From Ligustrum vulgare (Eukaryota; Streptophyta; Magnoliopsida; Lamiales; Oleaceae): DNA of 64,000 bases. The stretch lies in assembly GCA_963555705.1 (NCBI GenBank), contig OY743184.1, positions 27,168,139 through 27,232,138 of the forward strand. The letters run 5' to 3'. This document shows positions 1 through 10,842 of the stretch, piece by piece. Under the pieces are notes generated by a model. The model was not told the origin of the DNA. It did not search any database and worked only from the letters and a program-made list of their open reading frames with translations. Position 1 is the stretch's first letter. Every line of letters begins with the position of its first letter. Position numbers and translations under genes: made by a program.

Positions 1-150
1 GGTTAAGCAATCGTCACCGCAAAGCGGTTTAATATTTGCCACCATCAAGTGGTTAAGCAATCGTCACCGCAAAGCGGTTTAATATTTGCCACCGCCAAAC
101 GGTTAGGCAATCGTCACCACAAGACGGTTTAATATTCACCACTGCAACAT
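1..150. repeat. 50-bp tandem repeat, three copies at window edge
   Basis: Three consecutive units of 50 bases start at 1, 51 and 101. Each begins GGTTAAGCAATCG (GGTTAGGCAATCG in the third) and carries a CGCAAAGCGG-type mini-palindrome. Units 1 and 2 are nearly identical and unit 3 is more diverged. The array is cut by the window edge, so its full length is unknown. It may be a subrepeat inside the adjacent LTR remnant. Confidence 0.85.
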
Positions 151-375
151 CGATTTAATTCGGGTACGCCGGTCTCCCGTGCCCCATTTCCCACTCACAC
201 CTTTCATGGCGTAGAAGTACATCAATTTATTCTTAAAACTTGGGATACATCCTTTTTGAGAAAACTAAAACTTACCGCATTCTTCATTTAAAATCATTTG
301 ACTTCCCCAACTCAATGAAAATGCATGCTTGACGATGCAACGACATGATAACATGTATGCTTAAACCTTCTTTTT

Positions 376-456
376 GTAACGACCCGGCTCCTTTGCTGGG
401 GCCTTCTCAAAAATCCACTTCTGGAGAAGGCCCCAGCGAGGGAGCCGAGTCGTTAC
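376..456. repeat. Foldback 1 (33-bp arms)
   Basis: Inverted repeat with arms 376-408 and 424-456 and a 15-base loop. The left arm begins GTAACGACCCGGCTCC and the right arm ends GAGTCGTTAC. It is the first of three adjacent foldbacks built from the same 33-base module. It is followed by an A-run/GACGCC/T-run linker (457-478) that is itself nearly palindromic. Confidence 0.85.
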
Positions 457-478
457 AAAAAAAAAGACGCCTTTTTTT

Positions 479-616
479 GTAACGACCTGGCTCCCTCGCT
501 GGGGCCTTCTCCGTGTCGCACTCTTCTGGAGAAGGCCCCAGCGAGGGAGCCAGGGGGGAGTGGAAAGACCAAGAGTGCGACACGGAGAAGGCCCCAGCGA
601 GGGAGCCGGGTCGTCA
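479..616. repeat. Foldback 2 (46-bp arms)
   Basis: Inverted repeat with arms 479-524 and 571-616. The intervening 46 bases hold a further inverted copy of the GGAGAAGGCCCCAGCGAGGG module and the GGGGGGAGTGGAAAGACC segment also found in foldback 3. It is followed by a second palindromic linker, AAAAAAGGCGCCTTTTTT type (617-640). Confidence 0.85.
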
Positions 617-640
617 CAAAAAAAGGCGCCTTTTTTTTTT

Positions 641-930
641 GTAACGACCCGGCTCCCTCGCTGGGGCCTTCTCCGAGCCGTACTCATGGTCTTTCCACTC
701 CCCCCTGGCTCCCTTGCTGGGGCCTTCTCCAGAAGTGAATTTTTGCCTCCCACATGATTCGAACCATGTACCTAGGGGTTTAGTACAATGATTCTTAGAA
801 TCCTGCTACCATTAGACCAAGGAGGCAAAAATTCACTTCTGGAGAAGGCCCCAGCGAGGGAGTCAGGGGGGAGTGGAAAGACCATGAGTACGGCTCGAAG
901 AAGGCCCCAGCGAGGGAGCCGGGTCGTTAC
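641..930. repeat. Foldback 3: 110-bp inverted repeat around a tRNA-like core
   Basis: The arms are 641-750 and 821-930, both 110 bases and matching with only a few mismatches. They surround a 70-base spacer, 751-820. The outer ends read GTAACGACCCGG and CCGGGTCGTTAC, and the inner ends are TTTTTGCCTCC and GGAGGCAAAAA. The outer ends resemble the LTR terminus of the Tekay-like solo LTR at 43007 (TGTAACGCCCCG). I infer an LTR-terminal hairpin expanded into nested foldbacks. No target duplication was found. Confidence 0.85.
746..829 (-). other. tRNA-like / SINE-like sequence (tRNA pseudogene)
   Basis: On the minus strand the spacer and inner arm ends contain an A-box-like TGGTCTAATGG and a B-box-like GGTTCGAATC. 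A possible 7-bp acceptor stem (TGCCTCC with GGAGGCA) and a T-stem ACATG/CATGT can be drawn, as can a GATTC-TAA-GAATC stem. The D-stem does not pair and the anticodon loop is too small, so this is not a functional tRNA. A decayed tRNA or a tRNA-derived SINE head caught in the foldback is the best reading. Confidence 0.45.
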
Positions 931-2477
931 ACTTTTAATAACACATACATGTATAAAGTTGATAGAAAGCATCACAAGCAAATAAATTTCAAGAATATAA
1001 TTTAAGCCCATTAATTACACCTTAAACATTTAATTTCAATGAAAATAGGAGAAGTTTACTTACCTGAAGTTCTTAGTATTTACCGTTTCTGAATTTGCAA
1101 GTGGACAAGTCTCGAATGCCCGTGACGTCAATGTACCAAAAGTCTATAATCATTCATTGCATAAAATATAACTTTTAGTTCCAATTCATATTTAAAACTC
1201 TTAACCAAAGTTAAAACTTCAATGTGACCTTACGTTTAGATTAAAGCACACAAAACAAGAAAGAGTCTTTCATGCTTCCAATTCCCAAAACATTACACTC
1301 TAAATCCCTAAAATGCATAAGAATGTAAGATTGTAATCAAGATCTCAATTTAACTAAAATTAATCAAAACAACTGCATTAATAAAACCCAAAATTGAAAT
1401 TCCAACTTAAAGTTCCAGATAAACTCTTAAATTTGGAAATCATAAAATTTTAACCAAAAAGTTAATGTTTAAACGATTAATGAATTTCATAAATTCGAAA
1501 ATTTCAAATCTGAAAAAGATTATTATTATAATTCAAACTTTTAACCAAATAGTTAACTAAGCTACCACTTTCATAAATTAGATTTATAACACAATCTATA
1601 CATACATTTATATACATTAATCAAATCTGAAATTTACAATACAACTGCAATTAAGCTAGAAATTTCACTAAAGTAATTAATTTTTTTATGAATCCATAAA
1701 AATTCTGAAAAGTACACACACCTACATACATATATATACACAGAAAATTACACATACACATCAATATATATATACACACACACAGAAACGTACAAAAATA
1801 TACATATACATCAATTCCATATATACATATACCAATTTACATGTGTGCGTTCCGTGGGCAGTGTGAGTGTGTTGTGTGTGTTTGCGTTTGGTTTTGTGTG
1901 AGCAGTGCGGAAGGGGCGAAAAAAAAGCTCACCGAGGGCTGGGAAGTGGTGGAGGTCGCGGTCATGGCCGCCGGTGGTGTGGTGGTTGACGTCGTTGTTG
2001 ACGAGAGGGAGGTCGTGAGAGGGAGAGTTTTCAGGAAGAGAGAGCCGAGAGAGAGCGAGGTCGTGAGAGAGACCGAGAGGCGTGAGTGAGGGAGAGGTAT
2101 AATGAGGGTTTAGGTTTAGGTTTAATTTTAATCTTTTAAAATTTGCAAATTGGTCCCTCAAGTCCCCTCCTTTTCATATTTAGTCCCCTAAGTTCCATTT
2201 GTTTTCCAAGTGCCACTAAAGTTTCCCCCAAGTTTCAATTTAAGAAAATAAAAATAGAAATTAGCATGCTTAGGCAATAGAACAAAAATATTTGCGTGTA
2301 ACCAATTTTTTAAACTTTCAAATTGGTACATTGATCGAAACGGCGTCCAAATCCTTCAACTGCAAAATAATTCCAATTATAGACATTAAAGATCATAAAT
2401 TTATAATTCATAATAACATTCAAAAGAATATTACGTGAAATTTAAAATTGCACGTAAAAAATGAAAAGCGGTCTTAC
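931..2477 (-). repeat. Tekay-like LTR remnant
   Basis: Read on the minus strand, this stretch begins TGTAAGACCGC (at 2477) and runs through an AT-rich part, a CT/AC-rich GC-richer block (about 1810-2100), and into the foldback cluster whose outer ends read GGGTCGTTAC. Both termini resemble the solo LTR 43007-45567 read on minus (TGTAGCGACCG ... GGGGCGTTACA). The apparent ORFs near 1811-2161 on both strands are low complexity and look like the CT-rich transcribed part of an LTR. No TSD was recognised. The clade name is inference. Confidence 0.45.
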
Positions 2478-3560
2478 AAATCCAATAAGTACAGGGGCTT
2501 AATTGTTGCAATCAGAAGATGAAGGATCAAGTAAAAATAAAGTCTAGAGACTTACTTAAATGCACCAGAAATGAAAACGCATTGGAGGAATTGGATTGCG
2601 CATCCACGTCAAACCTACCAAGTGGCCGCGCAAGAAATGTCAAATTTATAGAACTAGTTTTAGGTTAACTGCGTAGCCACCAGGGTTTTTCCTGCGTGGT
2701 CACGCACCTTTCCGGCGCAGCGTAAATTTAGGCCTATGCGCGATTTCTTGCGCCAAAAACCTAGGTTTCTTCGACAATCTATAAATACCAATTCTCATGC
2801 ACGAAAAAGGAAGCCTTTAAAGACATTTTCACCACCTCTCAAGTTCATAATTAATTGCTCTATCTTTCACATCTTGGAGGCGAAAATCAAGATAAAGGCG
2901 AGGGAATTGAAGATTATCAACGGGGAGCGAAATACTTGGTGCAAGATTTCCTTTCTTTATTAATTTGATAAACTCTTTATGCGTAGTAATTTATATTAAT
3001 GCATATTTACTTCTTTATTAATGAATTCTTAATTTCAAATTTGAAATATTCGATGTAGCTAGTTTTACGTTTTTAATTCTAATATTTTAGTTTTGCGCCT
3101 TTGATTGCATGTGTTGATTTTTATCTTCGTGTTTAATGTTTGAATGAATTGATCACTTGTTTACGATATCATAAGTGTTTTCATAATCCAAGAGGTAAGC
3201 TAATACTTAGATCTAGGGATAAAATTGGGTAATTAGACGAACGATAGAGATATACGTTTGTTATTATTGTGATTGCTACTTGAATTTTTGTGTTCCATGC
3301 ACTTAGTCATTACGACCTGCTGTTTATTAACACGATCTACTAACTAGGTAGAGTTGATTTAAACTCGAGAGGGGAATTTCATGTGCATAAGTGAATTTGA
3401 TCGAGCACTATAATAGGAAGAAAACTAGACAATTGGAATTAAGAGTATTGACTATATGAAATCGGATGTCCCAACACTTATAAACATCAATTTATAAGGC
3501 GAGAACTAACACAATTTTGGTACTTAATTACAATCTCTGTAGGACGAAGTCACTGTTAGA
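2478..3560 (+). repeat. Athila-like LTR fragment
   Basis: A GC-rich palindrome-bearing block (about 2640-2745, e.g. GCGTGGTCACGC and TGCGCGATTTCTTGCGCC) precedes a TATA box (TATAAATA, about 2780-2787). A long AT-rich transcribed-looking stretch with no ORF follows. This is the same order as in the Athila LTR at 22719-24407 (GC palindromes near 23115-23250, TATAAATAG at 23377). No internal domain or TSD is attached, so it is called a fragment. The ORF of 75 codons at 2736 has no recognisable domain. Confidence 0.4.
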
Positions 3561-3725
3561 TATTTAACCCAAAATATTTTAAAATAAGTTGGGTTAAAGT
3601 TTTCAATTGAGTGATGATTAATTATGGCCCATTAGGGCACCTTCAATTACAAGCAAGGAGCTACCATGTAATCCTGTGTAAGAAAAAAATGGCAGCAAGC
3701 TAGGTAAGGAAGTAATATACTCGGG

Positions 3726-4490
3726 CTAGGTTAGGGTGTAGGCGTGGGTTGGGTTAAATTGGGTTGAAGGTTAACTTGAACCCAAATCAATAATATCGGT
3801 TTGCATGAAAATGAACCAAATCAACTCGATGAGAGTTTAAAAAACCAAACCAACTCAAACCAATGTTGGTCGGTTTGGTGCGGTTTGAACTTTTAATTTG
3901 GGCCTCTTTTTTTTTAATTGCTAAACCTCATAAATATTAACCCGTACCCATACTCATACATTAGCCATTTAACATTAGCTGAACCTGAACTCAAACATTC
4001 ACAAAATTACAATTACAAAAATGAACTTGTCAAAACTCAAATACATACTTGGTTCAAATTAAATATAAAGTCATAGTTCATATTTAAACTCCATAAAAAT
4101 AGCCTAAATAGGCCACAAATTCACATTCAATGACTACCTAAGCAGCTAAGGCTTTGTTCCCTTTACCAAATCCAATTACGTAAAAATCTGTCAAAAAGAG
4201 AGAGAGAATGAGATGCATTAAAAAAAAAATAGTGATTTAATGTCAAATTGTACATATACCCATGTCATCTGATTTGATGGATTTTTTAACTTTTTTTTTT
4301 TAAAGTAACGGTTTGGTTTGAGTTAATTCGGGTTTTTAACTGAAATCCGCAACCTAAACCAATATGAGACAAATTTATATTTCTCAACCTGGAAACCAAC
4401 CCAACCACCTGAAAACTCAACCCAAACCGGTCGATTTGAGTTTGGTAATTTGGTTTCGTCGATTTGGTTCGATTTTTGCCCAACCTTAGG
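3726..4490. mobile_element. hAT-like foldback MITE (tentative)
   Basis: Both ends are rich in GGTTTGGTTT / AAACCAAACC-type sequence in inverted orientation. The left end has GGTTAGGGTG...GGGTTGGGTT; the right end has CCAACCACC...GCCCAACCTTAGG. This is the style of plant non-autonomous hAT elements, whose ends commonly read TAGGGTTGGGC. The interior is AT-rich without ORFs. I could not fix an 8-bp target duplication, so limits are approximate. Confidence 0.35.
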
Positions 4491-4536
4491 TTAATTATAA
4501 AAGCCCAATTAGGGCATGAGTCTTTCTTAAGTTTCA

Positions 4537-4548
4537 TGATGATGATGA

Positions 4549-4598
<50 letters not shown>
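4537..4598. repeat. (GAT)n-(AT)n microsatellite
   Basis: A short GAT run grades into about 24 AT dinucleotides. Confidence 0.95.
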
Positions 4599-4605
<7 letters not shown>

Positions 4606-4709
4606 ATAGAAAGGTAGCTAGAGAGACAGAAAAGAAAAGGGAAGAAAAAGAAGGCGCGTGCCTTCGGACACTTGCGTTGGCCTGTGATATTTTTTTAAAG
4701 TTGTGTTGA

Positions 4710-4828
4710 GTGTTGTGGTGGAGTATATATGGGTAGAGAATGAGATTTGTCTACCATAGTGTTGATGGAAATGTTGTGGTGGAGTGTACACATGGGTAAA
4801 GAATGATATTCGTCTACCATGGTGTTAA
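4710..4828. repeat. Direct repeat, two ~57-bp units
   Basis: Units at about 4710-4765 and 4771-4828 share TGTTGTGGTGGAGT, GGGTA(A/G)AGAATGA and GTCTACCAT in the same order, with substitutions and small indels. No coding potential is evident. Confidence 0.8.
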
Positions 4829-5478
4829 CGACACGCGATAGAGAGACGAAAGAGACTATCCGGGTGAATGTTGCGTGTTTTGTGTTCTTGATATGGATTG
4901 CACACGGGCAGTAATTGATAATTATCGACCCATGCACCACAATGAACTCCAAACCCTCGAGCTCGATCCACAATCACCAACACCCCCAAGGTTTCCTGAA
5001 AAACTCCCACAAAGGGTAATCTCTCATCCACAAATTTCCAACCTTTAAAAATAGTACTAGACATTCTCAAGATTTGAGGAAATAGGCATGATGATCCTTA
5101 TTGACAAATCCCTTATTTTTTTAGCACTAAAGTCACGCGAAAAGACAACTTTACCATTCACTTTAGTAAATAAAAATTGGGAAATTACATTTTGGGGTCC
5201 TAAAATTCCAAAATATTATGCATAGTCCCAAACTTTTAGGATGCATTTGATTTCTTGTATTCAAGTTGTTTTTGATTTTATAAAATATTCAAAACATGTT
5301 CGATTGTCATTTTCGAATGTAAAAATTATAACAGAAAACCAAAATGGGTTTTTTTAACATTTTGAGTGTTTTCATTTAAAAAACTCAAAACGTTCGAAAC
5401 ACTTAAAATAAGAATAATAACAAAACATCCAAATTTAACAAATTAAAAATAAATATAATAAACTCAAATTGTTTTACC
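4829..5478. other. AT-rich spacer, nothing recognised
   Basis: Flanking DNA left of the chromovirus insertion. It is increasingly AT-rich after 5070. The short minus-strand ORFs (4695-5070) have no recognised domain. Confidence 0.5.
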
Positions 5479-5483
5479 CTTTC

Positions 5484-6283
5484 TGATGTGATTCTTGTTG
5501 GGGAATCACGGGATCTCGCGAAAATTGAATTAAACACTTGGAAAGTTCCAAATCCAGATTAATTGACGATAACAATATGACCCGACACTCACGACTCAAG
5601 AACCAAGGATGTATCAAATCCAAGACCCGTTAAGATGCGGAATGAAGAACCATAAATGGGTGAACGCCACAAAGGTTGTCAAATCCTTTGATAAGTTCAA
5701 GGGGTTCAATCAAGAACGAAGAAGAATAAGGATAAACTAACCTAATTCAAGCAATCTCATTAATCATCAAAGTTGTCTCTTACAATGGTCAAGAAAAACC
5801 TAATTATAGTGCAAAACGCGTCCAAAATAACCCTAGCTGCAAAATACCAAAAATAAGACGCGGCGCATTTTTACGGCCGTGAAAATATACCTTACGGTCG
5901 TAATTGACCATCGGGTCCAAAACTGATTTTAACTCTTACGGCCGTGACATTGGTTCTTACGGCCGTAAGACACCTTCTGAATAAAAAACTGCCTAATTCC
6001 TTACGGCCGTGAATTGGTTGTTACGGCCGTGCGATAGCAAAGTTACGGCCGTAACTCCAAACCTTGTTCTTTGACCCAAATGCTTTGTAACGGTTTTGGC
6101 GCATCTCCCATATTGTCATGCATTGAAACTGGAGTCTTTAACCATGCATTTGAATATTCATCCACCCAAGCTTGCATAAACCCCTGCATTGCTTGCTTGA
6201 TCTTCTTAGCCCTCAGCCTCGTTATTGGTCCCACTGGTACATGCAACGGGTCCTTACTCGTAGGGTCACTCAGGTACTCATCA
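5484..6283 (-). repeat. Element A 3' LTR (800 bp)
   Basis: Starts TGATGTGATTC and ends TACTCATCA on plus, so the sense strand begins TGATGAGTACC and ends GAATCACATCA. It holds seven TTACGGCCGTAA-type palindromes (about 5870-6056), a possible TATA box (sense CTATAATTAGG near 5808-5820), and one covarying hairpin (5662-5698). It also encodes the last ~79 residues of the integrase ORF. Confidence 0.95.
5662..5698 (-). promoter_or_regulatory. Conserved LTR hairpin, copy in element A 3' LTR
   Basis: Sense order is GAAC, TTAT, CAAAGG, loop ATTTGACAA, CCTTTG, TGGC, GTTC. The outer pair is GAAC/GTTC and the inner stem CAAAGG/CCTTTG. See the finding on covariation for the other nine copies. Confidence 0.7.
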
Positions 6284-7761
6284 TTCCCTCCCTGTTGAAA
6301 AGGATTCGTCCTCGAATCATCACCTGCATCAAACAAAGAGAGATCAGCAACGTTAAAAGTAGCAGATATATTATACTCACCTGGGAGATCCAACTTACAA
6401 GCATTGTCATTGATTCTCTCAATGACTTGAAACGGCCCGTCTCCTCTAGGTTGCAGCTTAGACTTCCGTTGTGCTGGAAATCGGTCCTTTCGCATGTGAA
6501 CCCACACCCAATCGCCTGGTTCAAAAATCACCTGCTTTCTGCCCTTATTCGCATGGGACGCATAGTGCTCATTCTTCTTTTCTATTTGTAGACGGACCTT
6601 TTCATGGAGTGACTTCACAAGCTCGGCTTTCTTCTTGCCATCCAAACTGTTCCTGTTATCTACAGGCAAATGAATTAGATCCATAGGGGTTAGCAGGTTG
6701 AAACCATACACAATTTCAAAAGGAGAGTAAGCAGTAGTAGAATGTGTAACCCTGTTATACGCAAATTCCACAAATGGTAAACATTCCTCCCAACTCTTCA
6801 AATTTTTATTTATGACAACACGTAAGAGTTGTGTTAACGTCCTATTGACTACTTCTGTCTGACCATCTATTTGAGGATGGCATGTAGTGGAAAACAATAG
6901 TTTAGTACCTATTTTCCCCCACAGAACCTTCCAGAAGTAACTAAGGAATTTGACATCTCTGTCAGACACTATACTCCTAGGCACCCCATGTAGTCTGACA
7001 ACTTCCCTAAAGAATAAGTCTGCTATGTTCACGGCATCATCAGTTTTATGGCAAGGAATGAAGTGTGCCATTTTACTAAACCTGTCCACCACCACAAAAA
7101 TGGAATCCTGACCCTTTTTGGTCCTAGGAAATCCTAACACAAAATCCATGGATATATCTACCCAGGGCTCACTAGGAACAGGTAGAGGGGTGTACAAACC
7201 ATGTGGTAATACCTTATACTTGGCATGTTTACAAGTTATGCATTTATTACAAATTTGGTGAACATCCCGTTTCATCCTAGGCCAATAAAAATGTTCCTTC
7301 AACGTTTCCAATGTTTTTAAAACACCAAAATGACCCATCAAACCACCCCCGTGAGCTTCACGTACTAACAACTCACGCATAGAATAGTTAGGCACACACA
7401 ATTTATTTTCCTTAAACAAGTAACCATCATGCCTATAAAATTTATCAAGTGCTCCCTTTTCGCATGAGACGTAAATAGAGGAAAAATCATGATCGTTAGC
7501 ATACAATCCTCGAACATATTCAAATCCCAACAATTTAGCATTCAATGAATTAAGGAGCACATACCTTCTTGACAACGCATCTGCAACTATATTTTCCTTA
7601 CCGTGTTTGTATTGAATGACATAAGGAAAGGTCTCCACAAACTCCATCCATCGGGCATGTCTTTTGTTCAACTTACCTTGCCCTTTGAGGTGCTTTAATG
7701 ACTCGTGATCCGTGTGGATGACAAATTCTTTTGGCCAGAGGTAATGCTGCCAAGTCTCCAA
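6043..7761 (-). CDS. RNase H end and integrase of element A (partial pol)
   Basis: A 572-residue open frame. Residues 1-66 are the end of RNase H, with the ADALSRR motif. An HHCC zinc finger lies at about 137-179 (histidines in the AHGGG...GHFG stretch, then CNKC...C). The DDE core has D near 206 (SMDF), D near 267 (VSDRD) and E near 303 ([10 protein letters not shown]), so the catalytic triad is visible. The tail has the GDWVWVH motif and a PITRLRAKK segment typical of chromoviral integrase C-termini, with no classical chromodomain recognised. The last ~79 residues lie inside the 3' LTR. The frame is cut from RT by a 1-base deletion near 7800, so no Met here is a true start. Its role would be integration of the cDNA. 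Confidence 0.85.
   Translation of the reverse strand: METWQHYLWPKEFVIHTDHESLKHLKGQGKLNKRHARWMEFVETFPYVIQYKHGKENIVADALSRRYVLLNSLNAKLLGFEYVRGLYANDHDFSSIYVSCEKGALDKFYRHDGYLFKENKLCVPNYSMRELLVREAHGGGLMGHFGVLKTLETLKEHFYWPRMKRDVHQICNKCITCKHAKYKVLPHGLYTPLPVPSEPWVDISMDFVLGFPRTKKGQDSIFVVVDRFSKMAHFIPCHKTDDAVNIADLFFREVVRLHGVPRSIVSDRDVKFLSYFWKVLWGKIGTKLLFSTTCHPQIDGQTEVVNRTLTQLLRVVINKNLKSWEECLPFVEFAYNRVTHSTTAYSPFEIVYGFNLLTPMDLIHLPVDNRNSLDGKKKAELVKSLHEKVRLQIEKKNEHYASHANKGRKQVIFEPGDWVWVHMRKDRFPAQRKSKLQPRGDGPFQVIERINDNACKLDLPGEYNISATFNVADLSLFDAGDDSRTNPFQQGGNDEYLSDPTSKDPLHVPVGPITRLRAKKIKQAMQGFMQAWVDEYSNAWLKTPVSMHDNMGDAPKPLQSIWVKEQGLELRP
6284..6297 (-). promoter_or_regulatory. Polypurine tract of element A
   Basis: On the minus strand CAACAGGGAGGGAA abuts the LTR start TGATGAG. 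It is the expected primer site for plus-strand DNA synthesis. The same junction (GGAGGGAA then TGATGAG) recurs in the deletion-derivative copies at 38500 and 40896. Confidence 0.85.
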
Positions 7762-7871
7762 TGCCCTGACAAGAGCATAAAGCTCCTTATCATACGTTGG
7801 AAGTTCAACGCTGCCCCACTCAGCTTTTCACTGAAATAAGCTATCGGCCTCTTTTCCTGCATAAGAACAGC

Positions 7872-9338
7872 TCAAATCCCTATTCCTGATGCATCGCATT
7901 CAATCTCAAAAGTCTGGTTAAAATTAGATAAAGCTAAGACTGGTGCAGAACATAGCCTATCTTTAAGCAATTTAAAGACTTTTTCCTGTGCATCCCCCCA
8001 ATGGAAACCCACACTCTTTTTAATTACCTCAGTGAGTGGTGTGGCTATTGTACTGAAATCTTTCACGAACCTCCTATAAAAACTTGCTAACCCATGAAAA
8101 CTCCTTACCTCAATTACACTCTTAGGTGTTGGCCATTCTCTAATGGCTCGGATTTTTTCCTCGTCAACCTCAATACCATCCTTACTAACAACATAACCAA
8201 GGAATATGAACTTATCTATGCAAAAAGTACACTTTTTAAAATTAGCAAACAATTTTTCAGTGCGTAAAACCTCAAGTACAAACCTCAAATGTCTAACATA
8301 CTCATCTACATTCTTACTATAAATTAAAATGTCATCAAAATACACGACCACAAATTTACCAATGAAAGCTCGTAAAACATGGTTCATCAACCTCATGAAT
8401 GTACTAGGTGCATTGGTGAGACCAAACGGCATAACTAACCATTCATAAAGCCCGTATTTGGTCTTGAATGCAGTTTTCCATTCGTCCCCCTCTTTCATGC
8501 GTATTTGGTGATACCCACTCTTGAGGTCAATTTCACTAAAGACACATGAACCATATAATTCATCAAGCATGTCGTCTAACCTAGGTATAGGATGGCGATA
8601 CTTTACCGTGATATTGTTGATAGCTCTACAATCCACGCACATCCTCCAGGTTCCATCTTTCTTGGGCACCAACAAGACCGGCACATCACACGGGCTCATG
8701 CTTTCTCGGACATAGCCCTTGCTCAACAACTCCTCGACTTTCCTTTGAAGCTCCCTTGTTTCTTCCAGATTGCTCCTATATGCAGGCCTATTTGGAATAA
8801 CAGCACCTGAAACTAGATCAATCTGGTGCTCGATGCCCCGAATTGGTGGCAGCCCACTGGGTATGTCTTCCGGGAATACATCATCAAATTCATGTAAAAG
8901 AGAAACAGCTAAATGGGGGAGGGAAGAGTTAGTGTCACCTAGTGCAAGGAAGGAGTCCTTGTACATTAGTAAGACCATTGGTTGTTGGTCTAGGGCAGCT
9001 CTTTTGATCTCACTCTTTTTGGCAAGGAAGCTCACTTTGGTTTTCTCTCCTCTTTCTTTTCTGGCACTCGTTACTCCCTCTCCTTTTTCTGAGGTGGAAC
9101 CCTCAACTCTCTGTTTCTCTCTCAGCTCTCCTTGTTCTGGGATCGTGGTCCCAGCCCTCTTTTGAACACTCTGCTCTCCTTTTTCTGGGATCGGGGTCCC
9201 AACTCTCTTTGTCTTCTCTTCCTCACTTTTTAGTTTCAGCTGATCCTCATACACTTGCTGTGGAGTTAATGGCATAAGTCTAATGCTTTTCCCATCCTTC
9301 GTAAAACTGTATCTATTTTTGTACCCGTCATGTACCAC
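7872..9338 (-). CDS. Reverse transcriptase of element A (partial pol)
   Basis: A 488-residue open frame. The first ~110 residues are a charged linker with about three imperfect repeats of a GTxIPExGE type. RT spans roughly 185-395 with [41 protein letters not shown] and the catalytic [11 protein letters not shown] (YFDD near 333). The beginning of RNase H (FEIECDASG) is at the end. The frame ends at a stop inside RNase H just past 7872, where related elements have a glycine codon, and RNase H resumes downstream after a 1-base deletion. The upstream boundary at 9338 is also artificial: a Trp-to-stop change at 9354 separates it from protease. Confidence 0.85.
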   Translation of the reverse strand: MVHDGYKNRYSFTKDGKSIRLMPLTPQQVYEDQLKLKSEEEKTKRVGTPIPEKGEQSVQKRAGTTIPEQGELREKQRVEGSTSEKGEGVTSARKERGEKTKVSFLAKKSEIKRAALDQQPMVLLMYKDSFLALGDTNSSLPHLAVSLLHEFDDVFPEDIPSGLPPIRGIEHQIDLVSGAVIPNRPAYRSNLEETRELQRKVEELLSKGYVRESMSPCDVPVLLVPKKDGTWRMCVDCRAINNITVKYRHPIPRLDDMLDELYGSCVFSEIDLKSGYHQIRMKEGDEWKTAFKTKYGLYEWLVMPFGLTNAPSTFMRLMNHVLRAFIGKFVVVYFDDILIYSKNVDEYVRHLRFVLEVLRTEKLFANFKKCTFCIDKFIFLGYVVSKDGIEVDEEKIRAIREWPTPKSVIEVRSFHGLASFYRRFVKDFSTIATPLTEVIKKSVGFHWGDAQEKVFKLLKDRLCSAPVLALSNFNQTFEIECDASGIGI

Positions 9339-9353
9339 TCTCCTGTCATATTG

Positions 9354-10009
9354 CTATGGCCGACCCAACAGGATGTGTCCAGCATGCACTGGAACCACAT
9401 CAAAAACTAACTCATCCTCATACTTCCTGATAGACAGGTTGATTAACACCTGCTTATTCACTTTGATCTCACCGAACTCATTCAGCCATTGTAATTTATA
9501 AGGTCTAGGGTGTTTGATTATAGGTAAACACAATTTCTCAACAAGAGTGGTACTAACCACGTTGGTACAACTCCCCCCATCAATTATCAAACTACACACT
9601 TTATTATTAACAAAACATCTAGTATGAAATATGTTTTCCCTTTGCTCACCCGATTCCTCCACCTTAATTTGGGTACTAAGGGCACGCCTAGTAATAAGGG
9701 ATTGAGCTACCGCATAATCTCCATCATCACAATCACTAGCTTCCTCTAAGGCAGGCATATCCTTAAACTCATCATCATCCTCAACCTCATCCTCCGACAC
9801 CACCACCCCATTTCGCACAAGCATTATTTTTTTGTTCGGGCATTGTGATGCAATGTGTCCGATTCCCATGCACCTAAAACACTTGATGTCCCTACTTCTA
9901 GGGGGTTGAGAGTTAGAAGCAGGGTTACCTTTATTGGTAGATTCCTCTCGAGTCTTTGGTGGTTCTGGCTTCCCCTTTGGAGCAGCTCCTTCATATTTGT
10001 TATTTCCAC
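9354..10009 (-). pseudogene. Zinc knuckle and aspartic protease of element A
   Basis: Two overlapping frames (9824-10009 and 9354-9869) carry the gag nucleocapsid knuckle (C-x2-C-x4-H-x4-C, with GHIASQCP in the second frame) and then a retropepsin with LIIDGGSCTNV, the D-G-G-S variant common in plant gypsy proteases, ending in HILLGRP. The next codon is a stop (9354-9356) where Trp is usual. The upstream frame is joined to gag through a further stop near 10040. It would process the polyprotein if intact. Confidence 0.75.
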
Positions 10010-10211
10010 TCCAGGTAGGTTTCCAAGGAGTAGAACCCTAAGAGTATTTTGCTGTACCTTTCCTTTTCAGCTGTCTTTCCACTTTCATCGCCATGTACAA
10101 CATCTCCTCCAGCTCAACATAATGTTGCAGTTCTATTACATTTGCAATGTCTCTGTTCAAGCCACTCAAAAACCTGGCCATTGTGGCCTCCGGATCCTCC
10201 TCAATATTCTC

Positions 10212-10842
10212 TCAGATCATAGCAATCTCCATCTCTTTATGGTATTCTTCTACACTCTTCGAACCCTGAGACAGAGTTTGGAGTTTCTGGTACAAGTCCC
10301 TATAGTAATGGTTGGGCACAAACCTTTTCCTCATCAAACCCTTCAACTCGTTCCAGGTCACTATAGGTCTTTCACGGTTTCTCCTCCTACTCGTCACTAA
10401 TTGATCCCACCACACAAGTGCATAATCTGCGAACTCTATAACAGCTAACTTCACCTTTTTTTTTTTCCTCTGAGTAGGTATGGCACTCAAAAATCAGTTC
10501 TACCTTCTTCTCCCACTCAAAGTACACATCCGGATCACTTTTCCCTTGGAAAGCTGGTATGGACATTTTAATGTTTCCTAAGCTTCTATCCATCCCATCA
10601 TCATCCCTATTTTCACGCCTATTTCCTCTTCCACGCCGACCACCACGACCTCTTCTCCTACCCAAGCTAGCCACTGATACACTTTCACTATCATCGTCAA
10701 CACTATCTCCTATCTCAACATCATCATCATCATCCCGAACTCCATTCCTAGGATTATGGTCATACCTTTGCGGCCTCCGGATATTAGGAGCCGTGCGCGG
10801 CTGCTCTCTATGTAGTTGGGCAATCTCTATGTAGTTGGGCAA
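10212..10842 (-). pseudogene. gag (capsid) of element A, frameshifted
   Basis: The start ATG is at 10842. The N-terminal part (10387-10842) has an acidic DDDDD stretch and a GRRRGRGGRRGRG basic patch, then the beginning of a capsid domain (IPAFQGKSDPDVYFEWEKKVE). The remaining capsid continues in another frame (10212-10490: VIEFADYALVWWDQL, RFVPNHYYRDLYQKLQTLSQG). The frames part at an A-run (T10 on plus near 10457), a plausible slippage site. A stop near 10212 ends the second frame, and similar gag sequence continues to about 10040. Confidence 0.75.

Noticed and set aside
746..829. Functional tRNA gene
   Set aside because: A- and B-boxes and an acceptor stem are present, but the D-stem does not pair and the anticodon loop is abnormal; kept only as tRNA-like.
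361..988. ORFs on both strands rich in GGAGAAGGCCCCAGCGAGGG translation
   Set aside because: They are translations of the nested foldbacks and change strand symmetrically; not genes.
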